Shown: in pieces, positions 50,004 to 62,940 of the stretch
Layout of the letters: each line of letters begins with the position of its first letter
How positions within the stretch are numbered: the stretch's first letter is position 1
Source: Pachyseris speciosa
Taxonomy: Eukaryota > Cnidaria > Anthozoa > Scleractinia > Pachyseridae
Length of the DNA: 64,000 bases
NCBI GenBank assembly: GCA_016490735.1
Contig: JAEMWC010000353.1
Span: 97,501 to 161,500 of the forward strand
Reading direction: 5' to 3'
The notes under the pieces: generated by a model
Seen by the model: the letters and a program-made list of their open reading frames with translations, nothing else
Databases searched by the model: none
What the model was told of the DNA's origin: nothing
Translations under genes and position numbers: made by a program

Positions 50004-52606
50004 CAGTATTTTAACAGGAACATCCAATTTAGCCAGGGCTAGTTTAAATGGAGTAATCACATACATTCATTTTCTTCTGCTTAAACTGCTCATTTACCTT
50101 TGTTTTTTGTTCTTTGGCCTCCAGAGATATAAGCGTAATATTTGCTGTCTGTTTTTCGACGTAAAATATTATTTGTTCGTTCGTTCACTAACTCACTCTC
50201 AGACTCTCTCTCTCTTGTTGTTATTTTAAGTTTTAAGTTATTATAATTTAGACTCTTTGTTGTAAACAGACCAATACCTCCCTTGTGAGAGTACAGCACA
50301 ACAAAGATATACTGTTACTTTTACTGACTGACCGACTGACTGGCTACTGGCTGGCTGGCTGGCTGACTGGCTGGCTCGCTGGCTCGCTGGCTCGCTGGCT
50401 CGCTGGCTTGCTGGCTGGCTGACTGACTGACTGACTGGCTGGCTGTCTGGCTGGCTGCCTGAGTGACTGACTGACTCGCTGGCTGGCTGGCTGGCTGGCT
50501 GACTGACATTCATCCCTCAGCTTCATGAAAATACTTTCCTTTAACTAATGCTTATTGTACCACCATATGATTAAAAAAAGGAAGAGAAACAATACATCAC
50601 ACAACATATACTTTATCGATTTCTGATTTGAGTGTGTAATTTAAAGTTGCCTCTTGCACAGATGTTGTTTATGCTCTTTATATTATTATACCATTAAAAC
50701 AATTAAATAAACACTCTAATCCCCAGTTTGTTTTTATCTTTAGTCTTCACACATTGGCTGAGATGTTTGATTTACCTCCTGCTGTGGTACATAGCACCAT
50801 CAGCAAAATGATCATCAACGAGGAATTACAGGTTTTTCAAGAGTTACTTTCTTTTTCTTTTGTGAATTACTTAAACTATTCTTGAAGTTGAAGTGATGGC
50901 TATTTTATCAAATGTTATAATGTTTCCACTCTTCTTAGTTCATTAACTGTGGTACTTTATCGTGGAAGCTTTTGATATGAAGTTATAGGAACGATGATGA
51001 CAAAGCATTGACTGCACAACAAAGCAATGGGTTTACTAAGCAAACTAGTTACACAGTTTGTTTCATTTCTTTGCCGCCCTCCTAGAGCTCTTCGAACAGC
51101 AACGTGAACCGATATAAGTGAATTTTCGACCTGCTCTAACCGTCAACAGCATTTCAGTTCTTTGAGTAATCCTGTACCTCTTCCAGACCTGTATTTTCAT
51201 TGGTCCCTGTGTCCTGTAGCTTCTTTTGTTATCCGGGATATTGTTTCTGTTCTATTGTTTCATTCTCCAATCCAGTCCGCATCTGGAAAGCTACAGGCTC
51301 TCTCAGTTCTTTGATAGTTCGCCAACAGTGTACAGGTTGAGAGTTAAATTAGTTTATATTTTGGCATCTTTACATTGGCATCGTCACTGCTTTAACTTCC
51401 TAAAAAAAAGATTAAAAAAGTCCTGAGTAAAAGTTAAGGTGAGGTGTGGATTAAAACATTCTCAGAATTCATACAAGTTCTGTTCTACTGGGCCAGGTGG
51501 TCCAAAATTGATAAGTGCTTCTCCAGGATCTAAATGTAAATGAGCTTTTAATTATGCTGTTGAAAGTGCTTCTAAAAATTAATTTACAGCTCAAAGGAAA
51601 GAGGCGTCAAAGGCAAAGACAGTTCTTAAGATTTTTGATTGATTATTGGCTCAGCTGAGTCAAAGTCCCGAGTCTCTTAGCTTAGTGTAATTGCTTTTGA
51701 ATAACTAAGCCTTTGCCTTATTTTCATTGGCACATGATGGGGCCTGAATATCAAGCCCTCTGCTCTGATCTACCATGATCTGTAGGGTTAGGGTTCAGTG
51801 GAATTCACTTAGTGAGATTATGTTTTGGTCACGTGTCAGGCTTCCTGGGATGAACCAACTCAGACAGTGGTGATGCACCGTGGAGCCGAGCCTTCACTCC
51901 TGCAGAGCCTGGCACTACAGTTGGCTGATAAGGTAAGAAACAACGAGAACCGCCCGCACACCACACAAGCCTTGACTTATTTAGAAAAGTATTCCTGCCA
52001 ATTCTCACGCATTATGCGTGAGTCTTACGCTTGTTAACCTCGCGTATCGGGGACATTTTTTCACGCCTTACTCAAAACTCCAGATGACTTGTTCTTTAAC
52101 TCATTAAAAACAAAATTTCAATTCAGTTAGACGAAAAATGTTCCAATAAACGGCGCTTAATATCGAGTTCTAACTGTATCAAAACGTGCTTAAATGTCGC
52201 GTTCCTATTGGCATTTGAGGGACTGGACACAAACTCGAGCTAGCTTCGGAGGTGTTCAGAAGTCGTCGGAATGTCTTCGGACATTTTCTATAACGTTCGG
52301 CAGTCTTCGGGAAATTGTCGGAAATCCCGGTTACGAGGAGACGAAAATCTTACTCATTTGACTTAGAAAAAAATTGATAGGTATAGGAAAAGTAACCTGG
52401 CCTCTGAATGTTACCATACAAGAGTTATTTGGGGTTCAGGAGTTACGTAAACTTGAATTGATTTTGTTTTGCATGTAATAAAATGGTGTTCTTTTTTTTT
52501 AGGTTAGCACTCTGGTCGAAAACAATGAACGTATTTATGACACAAGGCACGGAGGATTTGTTCAGTTCAAGGACAGGCAAGGTATGCCCCTCACCGGTGG
52601 AAAACG

Positions 52607-52640
<34 letters not shown>

Positions 52641-53481
52641 TTTTATTTCAATAATTTCGTATTAAATATCTAGAGAAATACACAACGCGCATGTAGCAAA
52701 GCAGTTTTTTTTGTGTTGTCCTGTCATACAGAAGCGTCGTCTTGAAAGGAAAGAGTCAGTAAGAGTATACACGCTTTCGGCACCTCGCGCGTTTTGAGCG
52801 ATTTAAGAGAAAAAAATGACTAATTCTAGTACTGTATGTGAAGTGGCGGCGGCGGCGGCGGCGGCGGCGGCGACGACAACGACGACGAGGAAGGAGAAAT
52901 TACTGACGAATGTTGATGTTACACGGGTCAACATTTCCTGAAATGTTGGGACTGCTATTGAACAAACGTTGATACGTGCATCATTCCGCGCTGAACGCTG
53001 AAATAGACCACTGCACGTGTTGAACGACGAAAGAAAACGTCAAGCATTTTATCATGGCGCCAACAACTCTAAATACCGTTCGACGTTTGTTGGTCAACAG
53101 ATGTTGAATGATGTTGTCTCGAGTATCTTCCGGTGAAAATACATGGAGATGTACTCTGAAATGAGCATGAGCTTGCTCTCAGGCTACTGGATGGAATATT
53201 CCAAAGTACAGCACCCCGATCGCTGATCGAGGTTTTCATATATAATACGAACAAAACTGATAGACGCCTTGTTTTCTCTAGCCAGCTTTTAGATTGTGTA
53301 TCATTAATCCACATTGTTATCTTCCTTTTCAGGCCAAGGCCGCTACCGTCGACAGAACCAACAGCATTTTGATCGACAAGACAGACCTGAAAAACAGGAC
53401 AGACAGGAGCGGTACAACTGGCAGGACAGATACGGACGCCAACATGACAGGTCTTACCAGCAACAGCAGGCGTCCTACTGA
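40427..53481 (+). CDS. EIF3C: eIF3 subunit C, C-terminal half (copy 2, 11 exons, all open)
   Basis: Eleven exons with the same sizes and phases as copy 1: 40427-40552, 40895-40960, 46011-46098, 47463-47546, 48010-48107, 48472-48521, 49664-49729, 50744-50831, 51840-51932, 52503-52581, 53333-53481 (stop TGA 53479-53481). Over 987 coding bases I count about ten differences from copy 1; nine are silent and one changes HMH to HIH at the start of exon 3. No exon has an indel although the introns differ by many. This suggests both 3' halves have been under selection or were homogenised. The exons that should precede 40427 are degraded or missing (27382-37983), so a complete protein from this copy is doubtful. 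Confidence 0.85.
41107..43008. mobile_element. 1.9 kb composite insertion unique to copy 2 intron
   Basis: Copy 1 reads directly from GACTTTTTAA into AGTAGAGTTG, whereas copy 2 is interrupted here and resumes at TTAAAGTAGAATTG. Inside are a tRNA-like segment (about 41240-41335, minus strand) and a second copy of the ~1 kb dispersed repeat (about 41887-43008). Confidence 0.65.
44101..44408. mobile_element. Young MITE-like element in copy 2 with 14 bp target duplication
   Basis: Ends CCTGCATAGCAGGCGTATTT and an inverse ending CACCTGCTATGCAGG. It is flanked by TACATGTAAATTAG at 44087-44100 and 44409-44422. Copy 1 has one uninterrupted copy of the target near 5645-5659. An internal hairpin (TTGGATTGGTAAG... 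/ CTTACCAATCCAA) covers most of the element. Confidence 0.85.
45387..45738. mobile_element. Foldback/MITE element rich in CATAAGCATAAGC (copy 2)
   Basis: Counterpart of 6619-6994, with a small deletion near its left end. Confidence 0.75.
50322..50506. repeat. CTGACTGG/CTGGCTCG minisatellite (copy 2)
   Basis: Counterpart of 11515-11672 with different numbers of CTGG and CTCG units. Confidence 0.9.
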
Positions 53482-54027
53482 AACAGGTTTAACCTGTTGT
53501 CATTACAGAGCGTACCACACGGAATGCTGTCCTCGCAGCTTTTGGCAATGTAATGCGCGAGAATCGTGAACTATTCCATGCGAACTGAAGTGCTTTCTCG
53601 GTAGCTTAGATTCAAGATTAGACTACTGACTCGTGTAATTATCGGACTGTTTTCTGTTGCTGTTCAGTCTGAGAGGGTCAGTGTTTCGAGGGGAGCAATG
53701 TCTCTTATTTTCCTCCTACTTCAAATAGCCAAAATATATATATTTCTATCAACGAAACGAAGCTCAAAAATGATCTAGTTTGTTCAGAAAATGGGATTAA
53801 ATTTCTGCTGCTTTGGATTTCCAGGTTGAATATGTTTGGTACTTGTAATTTAAATTTTGGTCTTTTCTCGAAGTTTCTTAATCTGAGGGCAACTTTATGT
53901 TGATTGAGGCAATGCGAAATTCCGCTGGCATTGCTTTCCCTTACCTCATTCCCGTCAAATCCCACTGTGATCGGAATCGGAATTCTCCAATAGTTTGTAA
54001 TACTAATTAAAAAATGGAGGTTATGAG

Positions 54028-54038
54028 AATAAAATAAA
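54028..54038 (+). promoter_or_regulatory. Overlapping polyadenylation signals for eIF3c copy 2
   Basis: Two overlapping AATAAA hexamers at the position matching 16179-16189. Confidence 0.5.
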
Positions 54039-55987
54039 TGATCATTATCGATTATTGCCGTCTGGTTTAACTTAAAAGAAAATCCCCAACGTAAACAACA
54101 TCGTGAAAACTAAAAACCAAGATCTTGCATCAAATCGGATGTTTCTATATTTAGGTCCACCTCGCTACCAGGGCCTCTCCTCTTCCTGCCCCTCTCTCGC
54201 TCCATGGGGTGGGAAGAGGACAGACCCTGGGAACGAGGTTGCATTTAGGTAAGGATTCAACTAGCGAATAATCTTTGTCTTTTACCAGTTTTACGAGCTG
54301 GGTTAAGTTGTTTCACTTTTTGCGCAAATGAGGAAGGGGCAGCACGAAATGTCAGGCATGCAGGTTTGTGCTAACCATTTGCGGGATATCTCGAGATGGG
54401 CACGGGACGCGTCTCTCTCACGGAAGACAATTTGCACGCGAGCGCCGCGTGTTTCTCTTTCTTTAATATCCCTACTCGGACTCTAAGAACAGGAGTGTTT
54501 GTAGTTTGACTCCATCTGTTCGATTCTCTTTTGATCCCATTTTGTTGCCTGACACACTAGTTTGCTTGACAAAAGCTTAGTAGATACCAACATGGATGAT
54601 CAGAAAGTTACTAAACCAGTATCAACACACAAGACTTCGTCTTACAAATTTATTCAAATCTAACAACCTGGAGCACTGTAGCTCCTCTTACATAAGTTTT
54701 TGTCACACATGTTACTAAGTAAACAGCTCATTCATTTTACAGTTTTTACTGTCAAAAAACTTGTAATATCTGGTATGTTCATGAATTCTTCTAACTAATC
54801 CTAAATGTTGCTAAAAGTAACATTGGTCAAACCACTCGGCTCATTTACTGTTGTGCAGCATAGCGATTTGTCTGAATCCTAACAGATAATCTTCACAGTA
54901 GAATTAGTTTACTTTCCATAACGCAAAATATATACAATTTACCACTATTACAAACTAATTCATTTTTCTTTCTCTTGTTTGTTGTTTACTATTGAAAATA
55001 TGTTGCACGTTTCCTCCAAACTAGACAGTAGAATATCTGTAACTTGTAACCACACTGACAGTAACTGGTACTAAAAGCGATTTTTCGGTTTTAACTCCAG
55101 CATTTGGCCTTTGACAACTTCAAAATTTTGTTGCCTCGGTTGAACAGGAAAGCCTCAGTTTTCTGTTTCACCTGACGTGTCAAATTATCTAGATTCTACT
55201 GTCTGTTTGTTTTCACATATAACTACAACGGATTTGGTATCCCCGTAAACGTTCAGCCGTAAATAAGTAAAATTCTCTGCGCACACATTGATCGAAGCAG
55301 CGAGGTGACCACAAGTGTTATTAGTACAAAACAAATTCAGCTTTTTAAGCTAACTCACTACTTTAATCTATGATGACACCTGCTTTGGAAATTATCTTTT
55401 GATTAATAAGCTTATGTGTTTTGTCTCCGAAAAATTCTAATGTTAAGCATATTTTTACCACTCTGTGAACACACCAATTTCAACTGATAACAAACTTCTA
55501 ACCAGGCCTCAGCTAAAACGACACACACAAAAAACCTCAAACCTTTAAACGTTAATAAATCTGGATGTCTACCATTTAATCGGAAAAACTGGTTGGTCCG
55601 GCGACGGCTGCAGTAACTGGACGCATCAAAAACACCAAATGCGTGCGTGTTCCATTCGAACGAACATTCCCAACTGTCGGGTTTACAGAGCGATCCAAGC
55701 CGAAAGGCCTGGAACTGGTAGAAATGAGAAAATGGAACGCACATTTCCGTTTAGGAATATTTTAAAATACGTATTTTTTTTTCAAGAAATCCGTTTGGGA
55801 AGACCAAACTAGGCTTTCCATTCCAACCAAAATTTCCGGATTTTTTTTGGTAAATGGTAAACAACCCCCTACCGCGCGCACAATAGAACAGCACGTGATC
55901 AGTGCATGACTAAAAAGTGGCATGATCTTCAGCACGTGCTCACGTCAGCTTGATTGACGAGGGCCGCCAGTTTTCAGTACAAAAGTT

Positions 55988-56170
55988 ATGGAACCTGACG
56001 CTAAAACGAAACGTTTTTCTCGAGTATCAGCCGAAGAAATTCACCATCTAATGGGAGGAAAAGTTTCGGGAAATACAAGAAAACTGAGCATATTCTACTT
56101 TTTCAGGTACTTTTCAACATTTGTAAGTTATTCATTCAGCAGGCTTGTGAATAAAGAAGTGTTCTTCTAG
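55988..56170 (+). CDS. Small conserved ORF or first exon, unknown (copy 2)
   Basis: Counterpart of 18521-18703 with the same length. Changes are Gly to Glu, Ala to Thr and a few near the end. The function is not recognised. Confidence 0.25.
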   Translation: MEPDAKTKRFSRVSAEEIHHLMGGKVSGNTRKLSIFYFFRYFSTFVSYSFSRLVNKEVFF

Positions 56171-56491
56171 CTACTGCCATCTTTGTTTGTTTGTTTTTTT
56201 CGTTTTGCAGTGATTGTTGAACGGAAAGACTCGGTATATAACAAAGCACTTAATGTATAATCCCTCGGGAAACTAATTAGTTTTGGTTTCCCAAGAGTCA
56301 GGCAAGTGTTTCGCACTTCATCCGTTATGTCGTTAAAATAAAATTTGAGCTGTTCAGTTTGAAGATAACTTAAGCTTACTGTGCTTGGGTGCTTCAGCCA
56401 AATAAGTCTTAATTCGCGCCTTCATGGGCTATTTTCTTGTAAGAGATGTTTTTTAAAAGATGTTTAGTTTACAATAATTGCTCACTTTCCC

Positions 56492-59400
56492 TCAGATATC
56501 TTTTGACTGGATGTTTCTCAATAACAGTTCGCAGTTACTGTGCTTGAGTGCGTCTCTCAAGTGCTTCTTACATTCACTGGTTATGTTGTTATCTGAGAGG
56601 TTTAAGCTGTTTAATTTACAATTGCTATTCTTGAGTGCGTCAGCAAAGTGTTTCGCGCCTTCATTGGTTATGTTGTTATATGAGAGGTCTAAGCTGTTTA
56701 ATTTACAATTGCTATTCTTGAGTGCATCAGCCAAGTGTTTGGCGCCTTCATTGGTTATGTTGTTACGTGAGAGGTCTAAGCTGTTTAATTTACAATTGCT
56801 ATTCTTGAGTGCGTCAGCAAAGTGTTTCGCGCCTTCATTGGTTATGTTGTTATATGAGAGGTCTAAGCTGTTTAATTTACAATTGCTATCCTTGAGTGCG
56901 TCAGCAAAGTGTTTCGCGCCTTCATTGGTTATGTTGTTTTCTGAGAGGTCTAAGCTGTTTAATTACAATTGCTATCCTTGAGTGCGTCAGCCAAGTGTTT
57001 CGCGCCTTCATTGGTTATGTTGTTATGTGAGAGGTCTAAGCTGTTTAATTTACAATTGCTATCCTTGAGTGCGTCAGCCAAATGTTTGACGCCTTCATTG
57101 GTTATGTTGTTATATGAGAGGTCTAAGCTGTTTAATTTACAATTGCTATCCTTGAGTGCGTCAGCCAAGTGTTTGACGCCTTCATGGGTTATGTTGTCAA
57201 GTGAGAGGTTTAAGCTGTTTAATTTACAATTGCTATCCTTGAGTGCGTCAGCCAAGTGTTTGGCGCCTTCATGGTTATGTTGTTAGCTTTGAGGTTTAAG
57301 CTGTTTAATTTACAATTGCTATTCTTGAGTGCGTCAGCCAAGTGTTTGACGCCTTCATGGGTTATGTTGTTAAGTGAGAGGTTTAAGCTGTTTAATTTAC
57401 AATTGCTATTCTTGAGTGCGTCAGCCAAGTGTTTCGCGCCTTCATTGGTTATGTTGTTACCTGAGAGGTTTAAGCTCTTTAGTTCACAATTTGTTTTACT
57501 TTCATCGTTCCCGTTAACAATCAACTTCTGAACCTCTACACACCCTAAAGACCCAATATTGTTGTCTTCTAAATTCATGCTTGTTATTTTCGAAGCATTT
57601 TTTACGACGTTCACGACAGCTGCACAGTCAACAGGTGCGAGCGAACATTTACTAAAATCTACCGCATTAAAACCAATAGCCGCTAATTTGTTTTGTACAG
57701 ATAAATGCTGCTTTACATTGATCTCCTCTATACACTTACATAAGTTCACAGCTAGTTGTTTGTCCTTAGTAGCGGGCCAACAGGTCAGCTCCACTGGCTC
57801 TGAATGTTCTTCCATTTCTCTCATCCTTATAAGTTGATGTTCTTTCCTCTGTTCGGTCGATGTGGGAAGAAGGGCGGCAAAGATATCACTGTTTTCTTCT
57901 TTTCCGTTCGGGTCAGGCTCGAGCAATCCAGCCACAAACTGCAGCACCATTTGCCATGCACCTTCGTCGATGTGATTGGAAACAAACTCTCGCAACTCCA
58001 CTCTATTCATGGTGTCTGTCACATGTTTGGCTGCGAAGAATTCTTGTAGCGTTAAGTGCATAAAGCAAAATTGAGGTCTGGATGGTTCACTCCATGAAGG
58101 AGATTTCGCATCTGGCAAACGGTGAAGCAGGCCACAGTCCTCAAGCCCTTCAACTTCGCTCGATCCAAAGATTAGCGTTCCTTGTTTAATCCCTTCAAAG
58201 GCGATTTTTCCCAGTTTCTTGAACACCGTCTCATTTTCAGGTTGCAGTTGATCAAATCTTTTGAACATGTAGGAGTCCAGGTCCGGGTTAGAGCTCCTGA
58301 AATTGTCCTGATGATTGTGTTTAAAGAAGAAAATCTTGACGGTGATGCTGTAAATTTCGGTGAGTTTTGTAGGAAGGATTTGTATTTTATTTTTAATGAT
58401 GTGTAGGAGGCAGTGGCAAATTATGAAACAGTTAACAGGGATGTAGCATAAGGAGAAAATGTTTATGTTTGAGTTGATGTGTTTCCACATTGTTTCTTTT
58501 TTGTCTTTTGCATCCTGGTCACCTTCTGTGAATTTCTCCACGTACTCTTCAACTTTCTCGTCTGTGAAGCCAAGGATTTCCACAGTTCTATCAAAGCGGA
58601 GATGTTTTACGCATGGCACAGCAGTTGGCCGTGAAGTGGTGATAACGGTGGCACCGCTGAGAAGTTTTCCCGACACTAACTTCCTGTACAGAGAGTGGAC
58701 AGGCATCTTTTCGTTACGCTGTTGTTGTAATCTGAATCATCTTTGGAGATGTCTGCCCTTGCAGAAAATTCGTCAACTCCATCAAATATCAGAAGTACTC
58801 TGCTTGGGTTTGTAATAATGTAATCCACACCTCATCACCCAGCTGTTCTACTGTCTCTGCTTGATCCAACAATTCACGAAGACTGATCAGCGTATTGGGA
58901 TCCGAGTTAAAGCGCCTGAATTTGACAAGGAAGGCGACGTGAAAGCGGCTTTCTTCTCTTGCCCATATTCGAAGAAGCTTAGAGCTGAACATTGTCTTTC
59001 CTATTCCAGGACGACCGACAACAAGAACATGCTTGTTTTTTTTGTCAATAATGTCTTGTGGCCGCTTAAACTGCGATTGGTTCGCATTCTTGGGTTTGGG
59101 GTATACTTTGAGTTGTTCTCTTCTGTCTTCAGGAAACTCATAGTCAGCTCTGCCTTCATGAGTAACAACATTTACATAAATTTCGTCGATATTCATATCT
59201 TTGTGTTCAGGACCTTCGCCTGGATTTGATCGGAAAGGTTGCTCGAGATCAGCAGGTTGGTTTGTGTTTTTTATGACATTGTACTTGATCATTTTAATGG
59301 CGGTTTGCACTTGCGATTTCACAGGATTTAGATGATCAGAATAAAATTGCGAGTTTTCCATGAATTTTCTTCCATTTCTTGCTCTTGACAGAATACAAAC

Positions 59401-60079
59401 AATTTCAATCAAAACGAGAAAGGCAAAAATCCCATTAACCACAGCCACGGCATCAATCCAAAAGGTTTTCTTGGTTGCTCTCTGATTGTGGCAATTATAT
59501 TTTCTTGTGAAGTTAGCGGATGAATTTGCTTTCTTGTTATCAACGTCTTCCTCTGAATTACACGCAAAGTTTGAGGGAAAACTACCAGGATAAAGAACTT
59601 GGGTTTGCAAGACGATGAAAAGTATCGCTAAAGCAAATCTGACGGCAAGTTGGCAACAGTACGCCACGAAAAGCCGTCTTCCAGTAAGGATGGCATCAGG
59701 TCGCGCGAGGAGTAGTTCGGCATCTGCGTTCGGCTGTGCATTGCGCTTGGCTTCTATGACTCTATCAACTGTTGACGCGACGCACTGGGAGTACATCACA
59801 CATACAATCCCGATCACAGAGACGTTCACTATGAGAAAGCCATAGACAGGAATACTGAGTTTGTTGTACTGCTTCTCGTATTGATCAAAACACTTTACTC
59901 GAGTGAAATCCTTGTCGCTAAGCTTGGCATTGCAGCTTAAATCAGACCTTGATTCGTTGTTTTCCATGTCTGCAAAGATTCCTAATAAAGTTGCTCCGAG
60001 CAGAAACCAAAATATAACTGCTACAAAACTTAGCTTGTTGAAAGCTTTTAGGTGTTAGCAGTTCTTTAAGAGATTCCAT
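56492..60079 (-). pseudogene. Four-TM channel-like / NACHT / LRR receptor, frameshifted (copy 2)
   Basis: Homologous to 19052-22903 along its whole length. Against the intact copy it has a one-base insertion just after the start (about 60047), and one-base losses near 58825 (before Walker B), 58713, 57272 and 56963 (LRR array). The longest open pieces are 58789-59967 and 57219-58706. The Walker A motif, the four loop cysteines and the NSS/NFT sequons survive. It lacks about 50 residues of the Gln/Glu-rich linker and has ten full LRR units instead of eleven; the end reads on past the copy 1 stop to NIQSKDI. Three lesions shorten runs of G or T, so sequencing error is possible for those. Confidence 0.8.
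56560..57470 (-). repeat. 87 bp LRR tandem repeat (copy 2, 10 units)
   Basis: Ten units like those of copy 1, several with the variants NSNCKLNSL (ALKNSN for ALKDSN) grouped at each end of the array. Confidence 0.9.
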
Positions 60080-62131
60080 TTCGTTTGTTCTTTCCTTGGG
60101 CTTAACAACCACGTTTCATTCCCTGACTGTCTACTGTTAAATGGCTTTCAAATCGAGGTGTGGCGGGGTTTTATTTAGTTCGACAAGAATCAAACATTGT
60201 ATTGAGAATAGTCAGTGATCCGTATATGAAAGCTGGCTGAATTCCAACCCGTCCTACTGCTGTGAATTATTAAGTGAATAATTTTGATAGCGGCGTTGAA
60301 TTGTCTTTGTTTCTGATTCTTTTCTTTTACCGAATTACTTGTCTCAGTCTGGAACGTTTATGCAACGTCAAAATGTGTATATTTTTAACAAACACAGAAA
60401 TACTCAACAGCAAAGCGATAGACTGGAGATATTGCATAACAAGTTGTGCGATTTAATATATTTCTCATTTTTTGGTTATTCTGTTTTGAAAGCTGGGCGG
60501 TACTCTTGCATCATCGAACTCAAATTAAAGCTGTATATATATTTGCGTGTGACTCAATTTCTATCATGCCGTTACTTTGTAGACTAAAACTTTACAAAGT
60601 ATGCTATCCCAGCCTGTACATCCGCCTCCTCCCCTCAAATAAATCGCAGGCTAGCTATCCCTTGTGGCTACAAATTCTCAAAGTTCGTTGGCGACTAGAC
60701 TAAATCACAATACTCTTAATACTCGGCATGTTTTGGCCTGCGGGGTGAATATTTCTAGATAAATTTGGAAGAATTTTGACGCCAGTATCCGCGGGTAATT
60801 AGTTAAACACAAAGCAATCAGCAAAACTCAGCGATGCAAGCGAACTTCAATACCGACTGACCACGGTTCACAAAGTAACCAGCTATGGACTTTAGACTTT
60901 GTTATACTTTGCGACCGGAAACTTTAAATATCTTATCCATCACTGTCAGGCTAGCTTTCCAAGAATAAACAAGTTTATTTTAGTAAAATAAAATAAACGT
61001 TTTTATGTCTCCTACTCGTTTCTGTGATTCTTAATTTCATCAGGGGCACGGGACTATAGCTAAATCTGCATGGTGTTTGAAGTCTCTTTACAGTTATGTT
61101 TTCGTTAGCTAGAAGAATTTGATCTCTTTGGAATCCTTTGCTGAAATTTTAATTGTCCGAAAATGTTGGGGAACAAAATTTCCTTCGAGAAAATGCTATT
61201 TTAAAAAGGGGAATCTTTAAAAGCGGGAATCTTTAAAAGTGGGAATCTTCGTACCCGCTTTTACTGCAAAGACAGCCATCACGAGAAGATCAGGTGTATA
61301 ACTTTCGCAATAGTCACGAGATTTATCCATACATTTCTACCAAAAATAGTAACGATTGCAACAGGTGAAACGAAAAGTTTCCTCTTTTCACTCGGACATG
61401 CATTGCATCTCGGACCATCTCAATCATGGAAATCGAATTTAAGAACCAAACTTTTATATCAAGTTAAGATTTGAAGACATTATAGCAGTAAAAAAAAGAC
61501 TTTTTCAGTCTTGCATGACATTGCCTTGGTAGCAGGAAAAAACACGCCAATAACAAGCTATCTGATTGGTACTCAACAAGTGAAACTAAATGTCCTTCAA
61601 AAGTATAAATGTCTCCAAAAGCAGTCCTGAGACGCAATTGGCTCTAAGAAAATATACAAATACTTTTCAACCATTCCATAAAGATTTTTCAAAAACCATT
61701 TCTCCTCTTTCTCCCACTTCAAACAACATCCCCCCCCCTCCCCCTACCAAACACGGACGCATTGATTTCTCAACCTCGCTTGTTTTTTATAGCATAGTCA
61801 AAATGACGACAGCACTAATTAGTGCTCAGGAGGTGTTTCGAAAACCTTTGCCCATCCAGAGCGCCGATGTAAGTTGTACAATGGGTGGTTGCTATAAGGG
61901 AACCTAAACTAACCGTTCGTATAAACGTAGAAGTCGTCACTAACTAAACTGACAAATCTGATCTTTTTTGACGTACTTTTTGCTCAGTTTAAAATGTAAA
62001 AGAACACTGACCATCAGGTTCATTATATTGGTCAAGTGTTCATGCAAGGTAAATCATGAATGAACATTGAACTTGCCTCACAGTTTGCTCAAGTGCTTAT
62101 TTCCCGCACGTCATCATAAAAAAACCCTCAT

Positions 62132-62525
62132 TACCGTAAAAGCTCTTTTAAGCCCCGGGGGGCTTATTTAATTTCAGGCCTTATTAACGGGGGCTTATTG
62201 GAGAGGGGACTTATTTCAAATCTTTGAACACTCCGTTTTCGTGTTAAATAGTTTCTGTACAAATCTCAAACAACTGCAGTAAAACTGTATTGTTTAATAC
62301 CGAGTCGGAAACAGTATTGTGTATTTTATTGTATATTTGTTTAAAAACAAACCAACTGGGCCGCATAAAGTGTGGATAGGAGGGAATAATTACAAAATCT
62401 CGTGTCCCAAAAGCGGGGGGGGGGGGGGGGCTTATTACAAAAACCGACTTCCAAACGGGGGGCTTATTAGAGACGGGGCGGTTAAAAGAGGGGGGGGGGG
62501 GGGGCTTAATAGAGTTTTTACGGTA
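62132..62525. mobile_element. Inverted-repeat element with long G runs
   Basis: Begins TACCGTAAAAGCTCTTTTAA and ends AGAGTTTTTACGGTA. Inside, several units read GGGGGCTTATTA and include G runs of 14 or more, with potential to form quadruplexes. No coding capacity. Confidence 0.65.
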
Positions 62526-62871
62526 TTCATCATCATCATTAGAGGTGTGCCAACCAGATATTCGAAGAATTTGACGTGCTATCCAAAATAACAGTAAGGA
62601 AAGATAACTCACAAATTTATTTTATGATATTTCACCGAATAACACTACGGTTCATTCCCATCAGTACTAAGGAGGTTAACAACGGTTTCCAGCACTTCCC
62701 AGCACTTTTATACGTCGATGGATCATTATTACAAATGCTTATCGGTTGATACCTTTATGGTGCTGTCAAACTAATACCCAATCATTGGTTAACAAGTTAC
62801 CAAATTTTTTAACATAATTGGCTACCATAGCAACAATGTTACGCACTTATTGGCTGAGTGGGATAGTCTCC

Positions 62872-62940
62872 TAAAATATCCTTCGCAGCCGTTTTTTGGA
62901 TGTTGCGTGACCTCCCAAAAACGGCTGCGAAGGCGACTAT
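62872..62940. repeat. Hairpin with CCTTCGCAGCCGTTTTT arms
   Basis: CCTTCGCAGCCGTTTTTTGG and CCAAAAACGGCTGCGAAGG face each other across about 20 bases (TTGCGTGACC). GATAGTC/GACTAT extend the outer arms. Confidence 0.8.

Larger units (their letters stand above)
53482..56480. other. Conserved spacer between eIF3c and the receptor (copy 2; copy 1 is 15632-19051)
   Basis: These 3 kb look more alike between the copies than the introns do, apart from the foldback element at 18028-18403 in copy 1. It includes the eIF3c 3' UTR, a hairpin at 54161-54243, the small ORF at 55988-56170 and decayed LRR units at the right end. Most of it carries no recognisable feature. Confidence 0.6.
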
